Shown: positions 29,176-36,701 of the stretch, in pieces
Layout of the letters: each line of letters opens with the position of its first letter
Position numbering within the stretch: the stretch's first letter is position 1
NCBI GenBank assembly: GCA_004124405.1
Contig: SCKP01000002.1
Span: forward strand, 1 to 64,000
Origin: Fidelibacterota bacterium
GTDB lineage: Bacteria; Fidelibacterota; Marinisomatia; SCGC-AAA003-L08; D37C17
DNA: 64,000 nt
Direction: 5' to 3'
Made by a program: the position numbers and the translations under genes
Notes under the pieces: model-generated
Told to the model about the DNA's origin: nothing
Databases searched by the model: none
Seen by the model: the letters and a program-made list of their open reading frames with translations, nothing else

Positions 29176-30814
29176 AATCGGAACACCAATTGAAAAATTC
29201 AACCAGGATGAATTTCATGCAAATTCTGAAGATTTTCTTAAATATATTTCTATTTATATTGAAGAACAGAAAAAAATAAAATTAGGCGGTGGCACAATTG
29301 CTATTGAAAAACAGCATAATAAAAAACGACTTACTGCTCGAGAACGAATTGATCATCTAATTGATCCGGGCACACACTTTTTTGAGCTAGGCCTTTATGC
29401 AGCTTGGGGAATGTATGAAGAATATGGTTCGCCTCCCGCATCTGGTACCCTTACTGGGATTGGAATCATAGAGGGATATGATTGCGTCATTATTGCTAAT
29501 GATGCTACTGTGAAAGCTGGCGCTTATTTTGAAGTGACTTTAAAGAAAACCTTGAGAGCTCAACAAATTGGATTAGAAAATAATCTCCCTATCATTTATT
29601 TAGTAGATTCAGCTGGAGTATTCCTCCCCCTTCAAGATCAAGTGTTTCCGGATGAAGCGCATTTTGGTAGAATATTTTATAATAATGCCAGATTGTCTGC
29701 TTTAGGGATAACGCAAATTGCAGCAGTTATGGGTCCCTGTGTTGCCGGGGGAGCCTATCTTCCAGTCATGTGCGATAAGTACATTATTGTTGAAGGTGCA
29801 AGTATGTTTTTAGCCGGTCCTGCATTAGTAAAAGCAGCCATAGGACAGGATATTGATTCAGATACATTAGGAGGAGCAACTACCCATTCAGCGATTAGCG
29901 GAACTGCCGATTACCATGAAAAAGATGATTTATCAGGATTGGAAAGAATTCGTATTATTATGCGTAGTTTAAATATATCAAAAGCCCTTGCGTATGAAAA
30001 GAAGAAATCTATTCAACCACAATTTTCACCTAGTGAATTAATAGGTTTATTCCATCCTGAAAATCCTGGACAATATGATATTAGAGAAATCATTGCTCGC
30101 CTTGTGGATGACAGTCTCTTAAGTGAATTTAAAAAAACTTATGGTAAAACATTGGTATGCGGAACAGCCAGAATTGGGGGCATGAGCATTGGCATTGTTG
30201 CCAATCAACGAAAAATATCGCGCACAGAATTGGGCGAAATGCAGATGGGAGGTGTCATCTATTCTGATTCTGCTGATAAAGGTGCGCGATTTATTATGAA
30301 TTGTAATCAGGATAGAATCCCCCTGCTTTTCATTCATGATGTCAATGGATTTATGGTGGGTAAAAAATCTGAATGGGGAGGAATTGCTAAAGATGGTGCG
30401 AAAATGGTAAATGCTGTGAGCAATTCGGTTGTGCCAAAAATAACCCTGGTAATTGGTGGCAGTTATGGTGCCGGTAATTATGCCCTTTCAGGTCGAGCGT
30501 ATAATCCCCGGTTTATGTTTGCCTGGCCCTCCGCAAAAATTGCCGTGATGGGCGGGGATACTGCGGCTAAAACTCTTGCGCAAATTAAACTGGCTAAAAT
30601 GGGTGATGTTGATGAAAAAACAAAAACAGAATTAATTAAAAAAATAAAAAAACTGTATGACATACAATCAGATCCACGCTATGCTGCTGCCCGCCTGTGG
30701 ATAGACGAAATAATTGATCCAAGAGAAACACGGAATGTACTAATTCGTTCCCTTGAAATTATTGCTCATCAGTGCAAAATGCCGGAACCAAAATTTGGAG
30801 TATTACAGGTATGA
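29168..30814 (+). CDS. Acyl-CoA carboxylase carboxyltransferase (methylcrotonyl/geranyl-CoA type)
   Basis: 548 residues from the ATG at 29168, which overlaps the accA stop by 8 bases; an upstream start at 29105 would add a non-homologous leader. Two crotonase-like halves as in biotin carboxyltransferase beta subunits. The stretch LPLQDQVFPDEAHFGRIFYN is characteristic of the MccB/AtuC branch rather than propionyl-CoA carboxylase. VAGGAYLPVMCD and the second-half VNGFMVGKKSE and GGSYGAGNYALSGRAYNPR are also there. It would carboxylate 3-methylcrotonyl-CoA (leucine breakdown) or a geranyl-type CoA. The matching biotin-bearing alpha subunit is not adjacent; AccB and AccC could serve. Confidence 0.88.
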   Translation: MDKIGTPIEKFNQDEFHANSEDFLKYISIYIEEQKKIKLGGGTIAIEKQHNKKRLTARERIDHLIDPGTHFFELGLYAAWGMYEEYGSPPASGTLTGIGIIEGYDCVIIANDATVKAGAYFEVTLKKTLRAQQIGLENNLPIIYLVDSAGVFLPLQDQVFPDEAHFGRIFYNNARLSALGITQIAAVMGPCVAGGAYLPVMCDKYIIVEGASMFLAGPALVKAAIGQDIDSDTLGGATTHSAISGTADYHEKDDLSGLERIRIIMRSLNISKALAYEKKKSIQPQFSPSELIGLFHPENPGQYDIREIIARLVDDSLLSEFKKTYGKTLVCGTARIGGMSIGIVANQRKISRTELGEMQMGGVIYSDSADKGARFIMNCNQDRIPLLFIHDVNGFMVGKKSEWGGIAKDGAKMVNAVSNSVVPKITLVIGGSYGAGNYALSGRAYNPRFMFAWPSAKIAVMGGDTAAKTLAQIKLAKMGDVDEKTKTELIKKIKKLYDIQSDPRYAAARLWIDEIIDPRETRNVLIRSLEIIAHQCKMPEPKFGVLQV

Positions 30815-32160
30815 AAGATATTATTCGAATTGGAAATGGTCAGGGTTTTTGGGGAGATTCCATTGATGCTCCTGTGAGGCTGGCAAAAGATGGCCCTCTG
30901 GATTATCTTACTTTAGATTATCTGGCTGAAGTAACACTCTCCATTATGCAGCGTCAAAAGTTGAAAAATCCAAAGGCGGGATTTGCCCACGATTTTCTGG
31001 ACTTGATTAAGAGAATTCTGCCTGAAATTTCTGAAAAGGGGTTGAAAGTCATTACCAATGCCGGTGGTGTAAATCCTCAATCGTGTCGAAATGAGTTGAT
31101 CCAATTAGCGCAATCTTCAGATTCAGATATGAAAATTGGAGTCATTCAGGGAGATGATATATTTCCCACACTTGCTGAATTAAGAACAAAAGGTGTCACC
31201 TTTGAAAATATGGACACTGGCGATTCTTTTGACTCCATTGCAGATAATGTTTATTCGGCTAATGTATATATCAACAGCATAACCATAGCTGAAGCCCTTG
31301 AAAAGGGCGCTCAAATTGTATTGGCAGGAAGAGTATCAGACCCGGGATTGGCATTAGGACCCTGTATATATGAATTTGGATGGAATTCTGATAATTACGA
31401 TTTGCTGGCAGCAGGAACATTGGCTGGTCATATCACCGAATGTGGAGCGCAATGCACCGGTGGTAATTATTCCCGATGGCAGGATGTGCCAGATTTGGCT
31501 GGTGTTGGCTATCCCATCATTGAAATGCAGCCCAATGGAGAATTTTGCATTACCAAACATGACAATTCAGGTGGGCTGGTAAATCGAGAAACCATCGGAG
31601 AACAAGTGCTCTACGAAATGGGGGACCCCAACCATTATATCTCCCCTGATGTTTGTGTAGATTTTACCTCCTTCAAATTAAACGATTTAGGCCATAATAA
31701 AGTGGCTATTACCAATGTTGCAGGTTTAATACCTACGGATACTTATAAAGTGTCAATATCTTACTTTGCCGGTTATAAAGCCTCTGGTCAATTGACAATA
31801 TCAGGACCAAATGCTTATGAGAAGGCACAGCTCACAGCAGAAATAATTTGGAAACGTTTAAAAAATAGCGGTGTAACCTATCAAGATACTTCAACAGAAT
31901 ATTTAGGCCTATCATCTTGCCATAGAGATATTAACCCGGTTCCATCTCAAATTAATGAGGTAGTTTTGCGATTGGGGGTAAAAGATGCTAATAAAGATAA
32001 TGTAAATCGATTTGGAAAGGAAATTGCTCCTGTAATTACCAGCGGACCTCCGGGAATCACTGGCTTTTCAGGTGGCAGACCCAAAGCCCAGGAGATTGTG
32101 GCTTATTGGCCGGCTCTCATTCCCAAAGAATTGGTACACACTACAGTGGATGTAATTTAA
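30811..32160 (+). CDS. AtuA family protein (DUF1446)
   Basis: 449 residues from the ATG at 30811 (ATGA overlap with the carboxylase). It shows the AtuA N-terminal pattern: IRIGNGQGFWGDS, DYLTLDYLAE, KVITNAGGVNPQSC, IVLAGRVSDPGLALGPCIYEF, HITECGAQCTGGN and late SGPPGITGFSGGRPKAQE. AtuA is encoded with geranyl-CoA carboxylase in acyclic terpene use in Pseudomonas, and homologues often lie next to MCC-type carboxylases elsewhere; the reaction is not established. Here the family's C-terminal domain is a separate gene directly after it. Confidence 0.85.
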   Translation: MKDIIRIGNGQGFWGDSIDAPVRLAKDGPLDYLTLDYLAEVTLSIMQRQKLKNPKAGFAHDFLDLIKRILPEISEKGLKVITNAGGVNPQSCRNELIQLAQSSDSDMKIGVIQGDDIFPTLAELRTKGVTFENMDTGDSFDSIADNVYSANVYINSITIAEALEKGAQIVLAGRVSDPGLALGPCIYEFGWNSDNYDLLAAGTLAGHITECGAQCTGGNYSRWQDVPDLAGVGYPIIEMQPNGEFCITKHDNSGGLVNRETIGEQVLYEMGDPNHYISPDVCVDFTSFKLNDLGHNKVAITNVAGLIPTDTYKVSISYFAGYKASGQLTISGPNAYEKAQLTAEIIWKRLKNSGVTYQDTSTEYLGLSSCHRDINPVPSQINEVVLRLGVKDANKDNVNRFGKEIAPVITSGPPGITGFSGGRPKAQEIVAYWPALIPKELVHTTVDVI

Positions 32161-32163
32161 TAT

Positions 32164-32508
32164 ATGAAAATACAATTAAATCAAATTGCCCATGCAAGAT
32201 CTGGAGATAAAGGCGCTCATTCAAATGTGGGATTGATGTTTAAATCTAAGCAGCTTTATGAATGGGCAAAATCTCATATTACCACAGATCTGGTTAAGGT
32301 GCATTTCCAAAGTATTGCCAAAGGTGCTATTGTTCGTTATGAAATGGATAATTTATTGGCACTAAATTTCATCTTAGGGGATAGCTTAGGTGGAGGGGGG
32401 AGTGAATCTCTAATTAATGATGCACAAGGAAAAACACACGGACAAGCACTTCTTCTAATGGAAGTTGACCTTCCAGACAATTTAGTACAATTTGTCAATA
32501 AAAAGTAA
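32164..32508 (+). CDS. AtuA C-terminal domain protein
   Basis: 114 residues, beginning 3 bases after the AtuA-like gene. HARSGDKGAHSNVGLM and the late LGGGGSESL and HGQALLLMEVDLP match the small alpha/beta domain fused to the C-terminus of AtuA in many bacteria. Here it is a separate polypeptide, most likely a subunit of the same complex. The split is common in the family, so it is not a sign of decay. A MATE gene follows after 29 bases. Confidence 0.82.
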   Translation: MKIQLNQIAHARSGDKGAHSNVGLMFKSKQLYEWAKSHITTDLVKVHFQSIAKGAIVRYEMDNLLALNFILGDSLGGGGSESLINDAQGKTHGQALLLMEVDLPDNLVQFVNKK

Positions 32509-32537
32509 AATTCCTTACTTTTAATTTTCCCTGAATA

Positions 32538-33941
32538 ATGAAATTCATTAAATCCGATAAACGCATTTCATCGGAGGTAATCACACTTGCCATCCCCATA
32601 ATATTCAGTAATTTAAGCCGGGTCATCATGGGTCTAACTGATATGGCAATGGTGAGTCGTTTAGGCGTTGTTGCTTTAGCTGCAACAGGTATGGGATCAC
32701 TATTATTATGGGTGGTTATGAGTATGGGGATTGGTGTGCGCACAGCCGTGCAAACAGTTACCTCTCGTAGACTTGGTCAAAAAATATTTGATGAATGTGG
32801 TCACGCCCTGCATAATGGAATGATGCTTGCCTTTTTACTGGCTATTCCTGCCACATTATTGGGAACCTATTATTCTGTTGAAATTGCTGAAATATTTTTA
32901 CAGGATTCTGACGTAATCCCCCAATGTGCAAGTTATATGTATATTGGATTTTACGGAATATTCTTTGTGCTTTCAGGTTTTGCTTTTCAGGGATTTTATA
33001 CAGGTATTGAACAAACTAAAATTCACATGAAGGTTACCATAGTTTCTAATTTAATTAATGTCTATCTAAATGCAGGCCTTATTTATGGTACAGATGGAGT
33101 GACAGCCTTTTTTGAAAAGATTGGAATACCATGGATGGCTGTTTTATGGCAGTGGTATGATTTTCCTGCAATGGCGGTTAAGGGAGCAGCATTGGCCACC
33201 GTAATTGCTTCTGGCTGGATGGTTGTTCAATATAGTTTTCATATTTTAAATGAAAAAGTAAAAAAGTATAAACCTCTTCAATTTCACTATTCTTCAAAAA
33301 ATCTAATACAACAAATTAAATTGGGGTTTCCCATTGGTGCCCAGGAAGTAATTTCAATGACAGGATTTGCCATATTTTATAAAATAATTGGCACTATCGG
33401 TACTATTGAGTTGGCAACTTCAGAGGTTATATTAAATATAGCTCATGCTTCTTTTATGCCGGCGGTGGGTGTGGGAATGGCTGCTGCAACCTTAGTTGGG
33501 AAATACTTAGGTGAAGAAAACCCGGACAAGGCTGAATTGGCTATCTGGAGCGCTTTAAAATGGTCGTTATTAATAATGGGTAGCATGGGTCTATTATTTA
33601 TTTTTGGTCCACAATGGGTTATTCCCATTTTCTCTGATGACCGGGAAATTATACGCTCAGGTATTCCCTGTCTGCAAATTATTGGCATTTTACAATTTTT
33701 TGATGCTATTGGTTTAACCTTATTTTTTGTACTCACAGGTGCAGGCAATACCCGCTTCCCTGCAATTGCGAATATGGCAACTTGCTGGATATTGTTTTTG
33801 CCCTTATCATATTACTTAAGCATTCATCTTAAAATGGGTATTCTTGGCGCCTGGATAGGGTTTTCTGCATGGATTATCCCCTTTGCCATTATAATGGCAT
33901 TAAAAGTGAGTAGCGGCTCATGGAAACAGATTAAGGTATAG
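32538..33941 (+). CDS. MATE family efflux transporter
   Basis: 467 residues and about twelve hydrophobic helices in two similar halves, as in Na+ or H+ driven multidrug and toxin extrusion proteins. Early LAIPIIFSNLSRVIMGLTDM and MVSRLGVVALAATGMG, and in the second half GFPIGAQEVISMTGFAIF and LTGAGNTRFPA, fit the NorM/DinF-like pattern. Substrates cannot be inferred. It closes the accA-carboxylase-AtuA run and is followed by a gene-poor 649-base stretch. Confidence 0.93.
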   Translation: MKFIKSDKRISSEVITLAIPIIFSNLSRVIMGLTDMAMVSRLGVVALAATGMGSLLLWVVMSMGIGVRTAVQTVTSRRLGQKIFDECGHALHNGMMLAFLLAIPATLLGTYYSVEIAEIFLQDSDVIPQCASYMYIGFYGIFFVLSGFAFQGFYTGIEQTKIHMKVTIVSNLINVYLNAGLIYGTDGVTAFFEKIGIPWMAVLWQWYDFPAMAVKGAALATVIASGWMVVQYSFHILNEKVKKYKPLQFHYSSKNLIQQIKLGFPIGAQEVISMTGFAIFYKIIGTIGTIELATSEVILNIAHASFMPAVGVGMAAATLVGKYLGEENPDKAELAIWSALKWSLLIMGSMGLLFIFGPQWVIPIFSDDREIIRSGIPCLQIIGILQFFDAIGLTLFFVLTGAGNTRFPAIANMATCWILFLPLSYYLSIHLKMGILGAWIGFSAWIIPFAIIMALKVSSGSWKQIKV

Positions 33942-33968
33942 AATTGTAAGTGAATGGTAGATTGTTAT

Positions 33969-34148
33969 TTAAACTCTCCTTTTGATACTATTCTTTTTTC
34001 GTGTATTTAATTTTCTAATTGCATATTTACGATTATATCCACATAATTCATAAAACTCATCTAATACCTGAGACTTTATCTTTTTACCAGAATTCCCATA
34101 TCGTTTTACTACTGTTTTATAGTAATCCTCTCTAGATTATTTCCTCAT
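33969..34148 (-). pseudogene. Decayed transposase N-terminus
   Basis: On the minus strand an ATG at 34148 is followed after three codons by TAA. The same frame then runs 55 codons to a stop at 33969. The translation contains REDYYKTVVKRYGNSGKK and LDEFYELCGYNRKYAIRKLN, which reads like the N-terminal DNA-binding region of integrase-core (DDE) transposases. The catalytic core is absent, so it is a dead remnant with a nonsense codon. I find no inverted repeats around it. The rest of 33942-34307 shows nothing else I can name. Confidence 0.65.
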
Positions 34149-34307
34149 AATCTTGCTCCATTATTATGGATGCATTATTTATGAGGCATTGCGATCTTAA
34201 TTATTCATCCAAAGCCCCTTTGTTGCTTATGGATTCTTCATTAATATTCACCGGCTTTTTAGAGGCTTAATATTAGTTTATTATAAATCTAATATCTTAA
34301 ATCCAAC

Positions 34308-34381
34308 GCCCTCGTAGCTCAATAGGATAGAGCGTTCGCCTCCTAAGCGAAAGGCTCCCCGTTCGATTCGGGGCGAGGGTA
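34308..34381 (+). tRNA. tRNA-Arg (anticodon CCU)
   Basis: Acceptor GCCCTCG pairs with CGAGGGT (one G-T), discriminator A34381. The anticodon stem TTCGC/GCGAA encloses loop CTCCTAA, giving CCU, which reads AGG. The T-arm CCCCG-TTCGATT-CGGGG is perfect. The 3' CCA is not encoded. It lies between a transposase remnant and decayed repeats, a typical insertion-prone spot. Confidence 0.97.
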
Positions 34382-34389
34382 CAAATATC

Positions 34390-34528
34390 GAACACTGAAT
34401 GTTGAATAGAGAATGATGAATAGGGAATATGGTAGATAACAGGAAAAATGAATAAGAAAACCAGATTCTGGAAATAAAATAAGTAATACATAAGACAAAT
34501 TGACCAATGACTGATAACTAATGACCAA
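34390..34528. repeat. Decayed short repeats downstream of tRNA-Arg
   Basis: Two groups of imperfect short repeats. At 34390-34432 a unit close to GAATGWTGAATAGRGAAT is repeated with changes. At 34500-34528 there are interleaved copies of ATGACYRATAACT-like and AATGACCAA units. On the other strand they translate as low-complexity text (SLVISHWS, IPYS). Such heptamer-like minisatellites occur between genes in many bacteria; these copies are degenerate and probably inactive. Confidence 0.5.
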
Positions 34529-34590
34529 ATCCTTGTTTGCTTAATAAATCTATAACGTCCTAATTTTACAGACATGACAAAAGGGAAAAA

Positions 34591-35256
34591 ATGAAAAAAC
34601 AGGAATTAAGGCACGACCCGATTCGTGAAAATATAGTTAAAGGTATACAATACTTTTCTGAAAATACCAGTACTGTAATTCAAATTTTAGCAGTAGTTGT
34701 TCTTGCTGTTGGCGGATTAAGCTATTATAACCACACCGGAAATATAAAAATGGAAAACGCTTCCCATTTAGCCGGAAGAGCTCAAAATATCTTCATAAAT
34801 GGAAATTTAGATGAAGCTAATGTAAAATTTGAACGAGTATTGGCAGATTACCCCAACACACCTGGAGCTGTTCAATCGTTAGTATATTTACTGAATGATG
34901 CCATCACAAAAAATGATATTGAAGAAGCAAAAAGACTTTTAAATGAAAATGATGGTTCTATTAATGATTCTCATGTTTTAGCGGCTATATATAAACTTCA
35001 GGGAGATATCTACCTTACTGAAGCTGACTTTTCTACTGCATTAAAATATTTCCAGAAAGCAGAAAATATTGCTGAAGGAAATCCAGTTCAGGCCGGATTT
35101 CAGCTTGATATCGCTTCAACCTTATTAGCCCAGAATAATTATGAAAACGCCCTGCAAACCTTAGGAGAAATAATTGATAATGAAGATATTGGGTTTAATG
35201 AAAAAAATATCGCAGAAGAACTGATAGCTTACACGAAGCAAAAAATGGGGATTTAA
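34591..35256 (+). CDS. Membrane-anchored TPR protein (YfgM/TPR_21-like)
   Basis: 221 residues. Short basic N-terminus, one hydrophobic helix (about 31-47, IQILAVVVLAVGGLSYY), then a periplasmic part with TPR-like units (AGRAQNIFINGNLDEANVKF, YKLQGDIYLTEADFSTALKYF and later). The layout of N-terminal anchor plus TPR resembles YfgM-type proteins, which interact with the Sec translocon and periplasmic chaperones in E. coli. That role is only a suggestion here. AAAGGGA lies upstream of the ATG. A hairpin at 35301 separates it from nusA. Confidence 0.78.
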   Translation: MKKQELRHDPIRENIVKGIQYFSENTSTVIQILAVVVLAVGGLSYYNHTGNIKMENASHLAGRAQNIFINGNLDEANVKFERVLADYPNTPGAVQSLVYLLNDAITKNDIEEAKRLLNENDGSINDSHVLAAIYKLQGDIYLTEADFSTALKYFQKAENIAEGNPVQAGFQLDIASTLLAQNNYENALQTLGEIIDNEDIGFNEKNIAEELIAYTKQKMGI

Positions 35257-35300
35257 TTCTTGTAAAAAACAAGAATAATGCCATAAATTTTAAGCAGCGG

Positions 35301-35330
35301 AAAGTGGGGCATGAACCCACTTTCTTATTT
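35301..35330 (+). terminator. Hairpin with T-rich tail ahead of nusA
   Basis: Stem AAAGTGGG (35301-35308) and CCCACTTT (35316-35323), loop of 7, followed by CTTATTTTAT. It could be a terminator for the TPR gene or a leader attenuator of the nusA operon. Similar GTGGG/CCCAC hairpins precede rimP-nusA operons in other bacteria. It would sit inside the gene if nusA began at the ATG at 35311, which argues against that start. Confidence 0.6.
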
Positions 35331-35370
35331 TATAGACATATCAAAGCTAATATTAAGACAGAGGTATATA

Positions 35371-36699
35371 TTGATTAATAAGGATATTATTGAAGCCTTT
35401 TCCATGTTGGCAAAGGAAAAAAATATTGATCGCACCAATTTAAGTACGATTATTGAAGATATTTTCATGGTTCTTATTCATAAAAAATATGGAGAAGAAA
35501 GAGAAAATTTCAGTGTAATTGTAAACATGGAAAAAGGTGAAATAGAAATTTACCAGGAAATGACTGTTGTTAACACTGTTACGGATCCGGTAACGGAAAT
35601 TAAATTAGAAGAAGCGATAAAAGAATATGATGATCTTGAAATAGGAGACGCTTATGTTAACATTTTAAGTCCGGAAAGTTTTGGCAGACGTTTGATAAAT
35701 ACTGCAAAACAGCATATGGTACAAAAAATTAGAGATATTGAACGGCAAACCGTTTTCGATGAATTCTCAAGTAGGATTGGTGAAATTATAGTTGGCAATG
35801 TACATCAAATACAGCGTGACCAGATTTTTATTCATGGAGCAAATGGTGCAGAATTTATCATGCCCAAAAATGAGCAATTACCAAATGACCGATTTCGCAG
35901 GGGGGAAACTATACGGGGTATTATCATAAATGTTGAAATATCCAGCAGAGGACCTGAAATAATCATTTCTCGAAGTGATGATTTATTCTTAAAACGATTA
36001 TTTGAAAAAGAGATTCCTGAAATTGAAGATGAGATTATAGAAGTGAGAGCTGTAAAACGTAGTCCGGGTGATAGAAGCAAAATTGTTGTGTACTCCTCCG
36101 ACCGCCGTGTAGATGCTGTGGGTGCATGTGTAGGGATGCGGGGAAGCAGAATTCAATCCATTGTGCGTGAATTAAATGGTGAAAAAATTGATATTATTAA
36201 TTGGAGTGATAAACCAGAAATTCTTATTTCCAGAGCTTTAGCGCCTGCAAAGCCTATTAATCTTTATATTGATGAAGAAAGACCTTATGTAGTTGCTGTG
36301 TTTGAAGATGAGGAATTGCCTATCGCCATCGGGAGAAATGGCCAAAATATAAAATTGGCATCCAGTGTCACCGAATATACAATTGATGCTGTAAAGAAAT
36401 CTGAGTATGAAGGTGAACAGGAAGAGGCTCTTTATCTGGATGAGATTGAGGGAATTGCAAAAAACCATATTGAAGTATTGGCTAAAAGTGAAATATATAC
36501 CAGTGAAGATTTTCTCAGTACAACGAAAGTAGATATTTTAACACTAAAAGGATTTGGAGAAAAAACTGTGGATAAGATTACAGCAATAATTTTAGAAGCT
36601 GTGGCAAATCATGAAGCAAAAAGTGTTGAGAATGAAAAAGGAGAAGCAAAGATATCTGACTCTGAAGAATCAATATTAGAAGAGGTTAATAACGATTAA
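35371..36699 (+). CDS. nusA: Transcription termination/antitermination factor NusA
   Basis: Binds RNA polymerase and controls pausing, termination and antitermination. 442 residues from a TTG at 35371, preceded by AGAGG at 35359 with good spacing; family resemblance (NKDIIEAFSMLAKEKNID) starts exactly there. The earlier ATG at 35311 lies in a hairpin and adds unrelated residues. Order: N-terminal domain, S1 (about 118-190), KH1 with GACVGMRGSRIQSIVREL, KH2 with AIGRNGQNIKLAS, and a C-terminal helix-hairpin-helix (about 380-420). rimP, usually just before, is absent; infB follows after two bases. Confidence 0.95.
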   Translation: MINKDIIEAFSMLAKEKNIDRTNLSTIIEDIFMVLIHKKYGEERENFSVIVNMEKGEIEIYQEMTVVNTVTDPVTEIKLEEAIKEYDDLEIGDAYVNILSPESFGRRLINTAKQHMVQKIRDIERQTVFDEFSSRIGEIIVGNVHQIQRDQIFIHGANGAEFIMPKNEQLPNDRFRRGETIRGIIINVEISSRGPEIIISRSDDLFLKRLFEKEIPEIEDEIIEVRAVKRSPGDRSKIVVYSSDRRVDAVGACVGMRGSRIQSIVRELNGEKIDIINWSDKPEILISRALAPAKPINLYIDEERPYVVAVFEDEELPIAIGRNGQNIKLASSVTEYTIDAVKKSEYEGEQEEALYLDEIEGIAKNHIEVLAKSEIYTSEDFLSTTKVDILTLKGFGEKTVDKITAIILEAVANHEAKSVENEKGEAKISDSEESILEEVNND

Positions 36700-36701
36700 T
36701 T

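Noticed and set aside
34297-34575. Minus-strand open frame of 92 codons over tRNA-Arg
   Set aside because: It runs through the tRNA on the opposite strand, and its text (SLVISHWS, IPYS) is translated short repeat sequence.
35311-35370. ATG at 35311 as nusA start
   Set aside because: It lies in a hairpin loop, gives 20 residues unlike NusA, and a TTG with an AGAGG site at 35371 matches the family start exactly.
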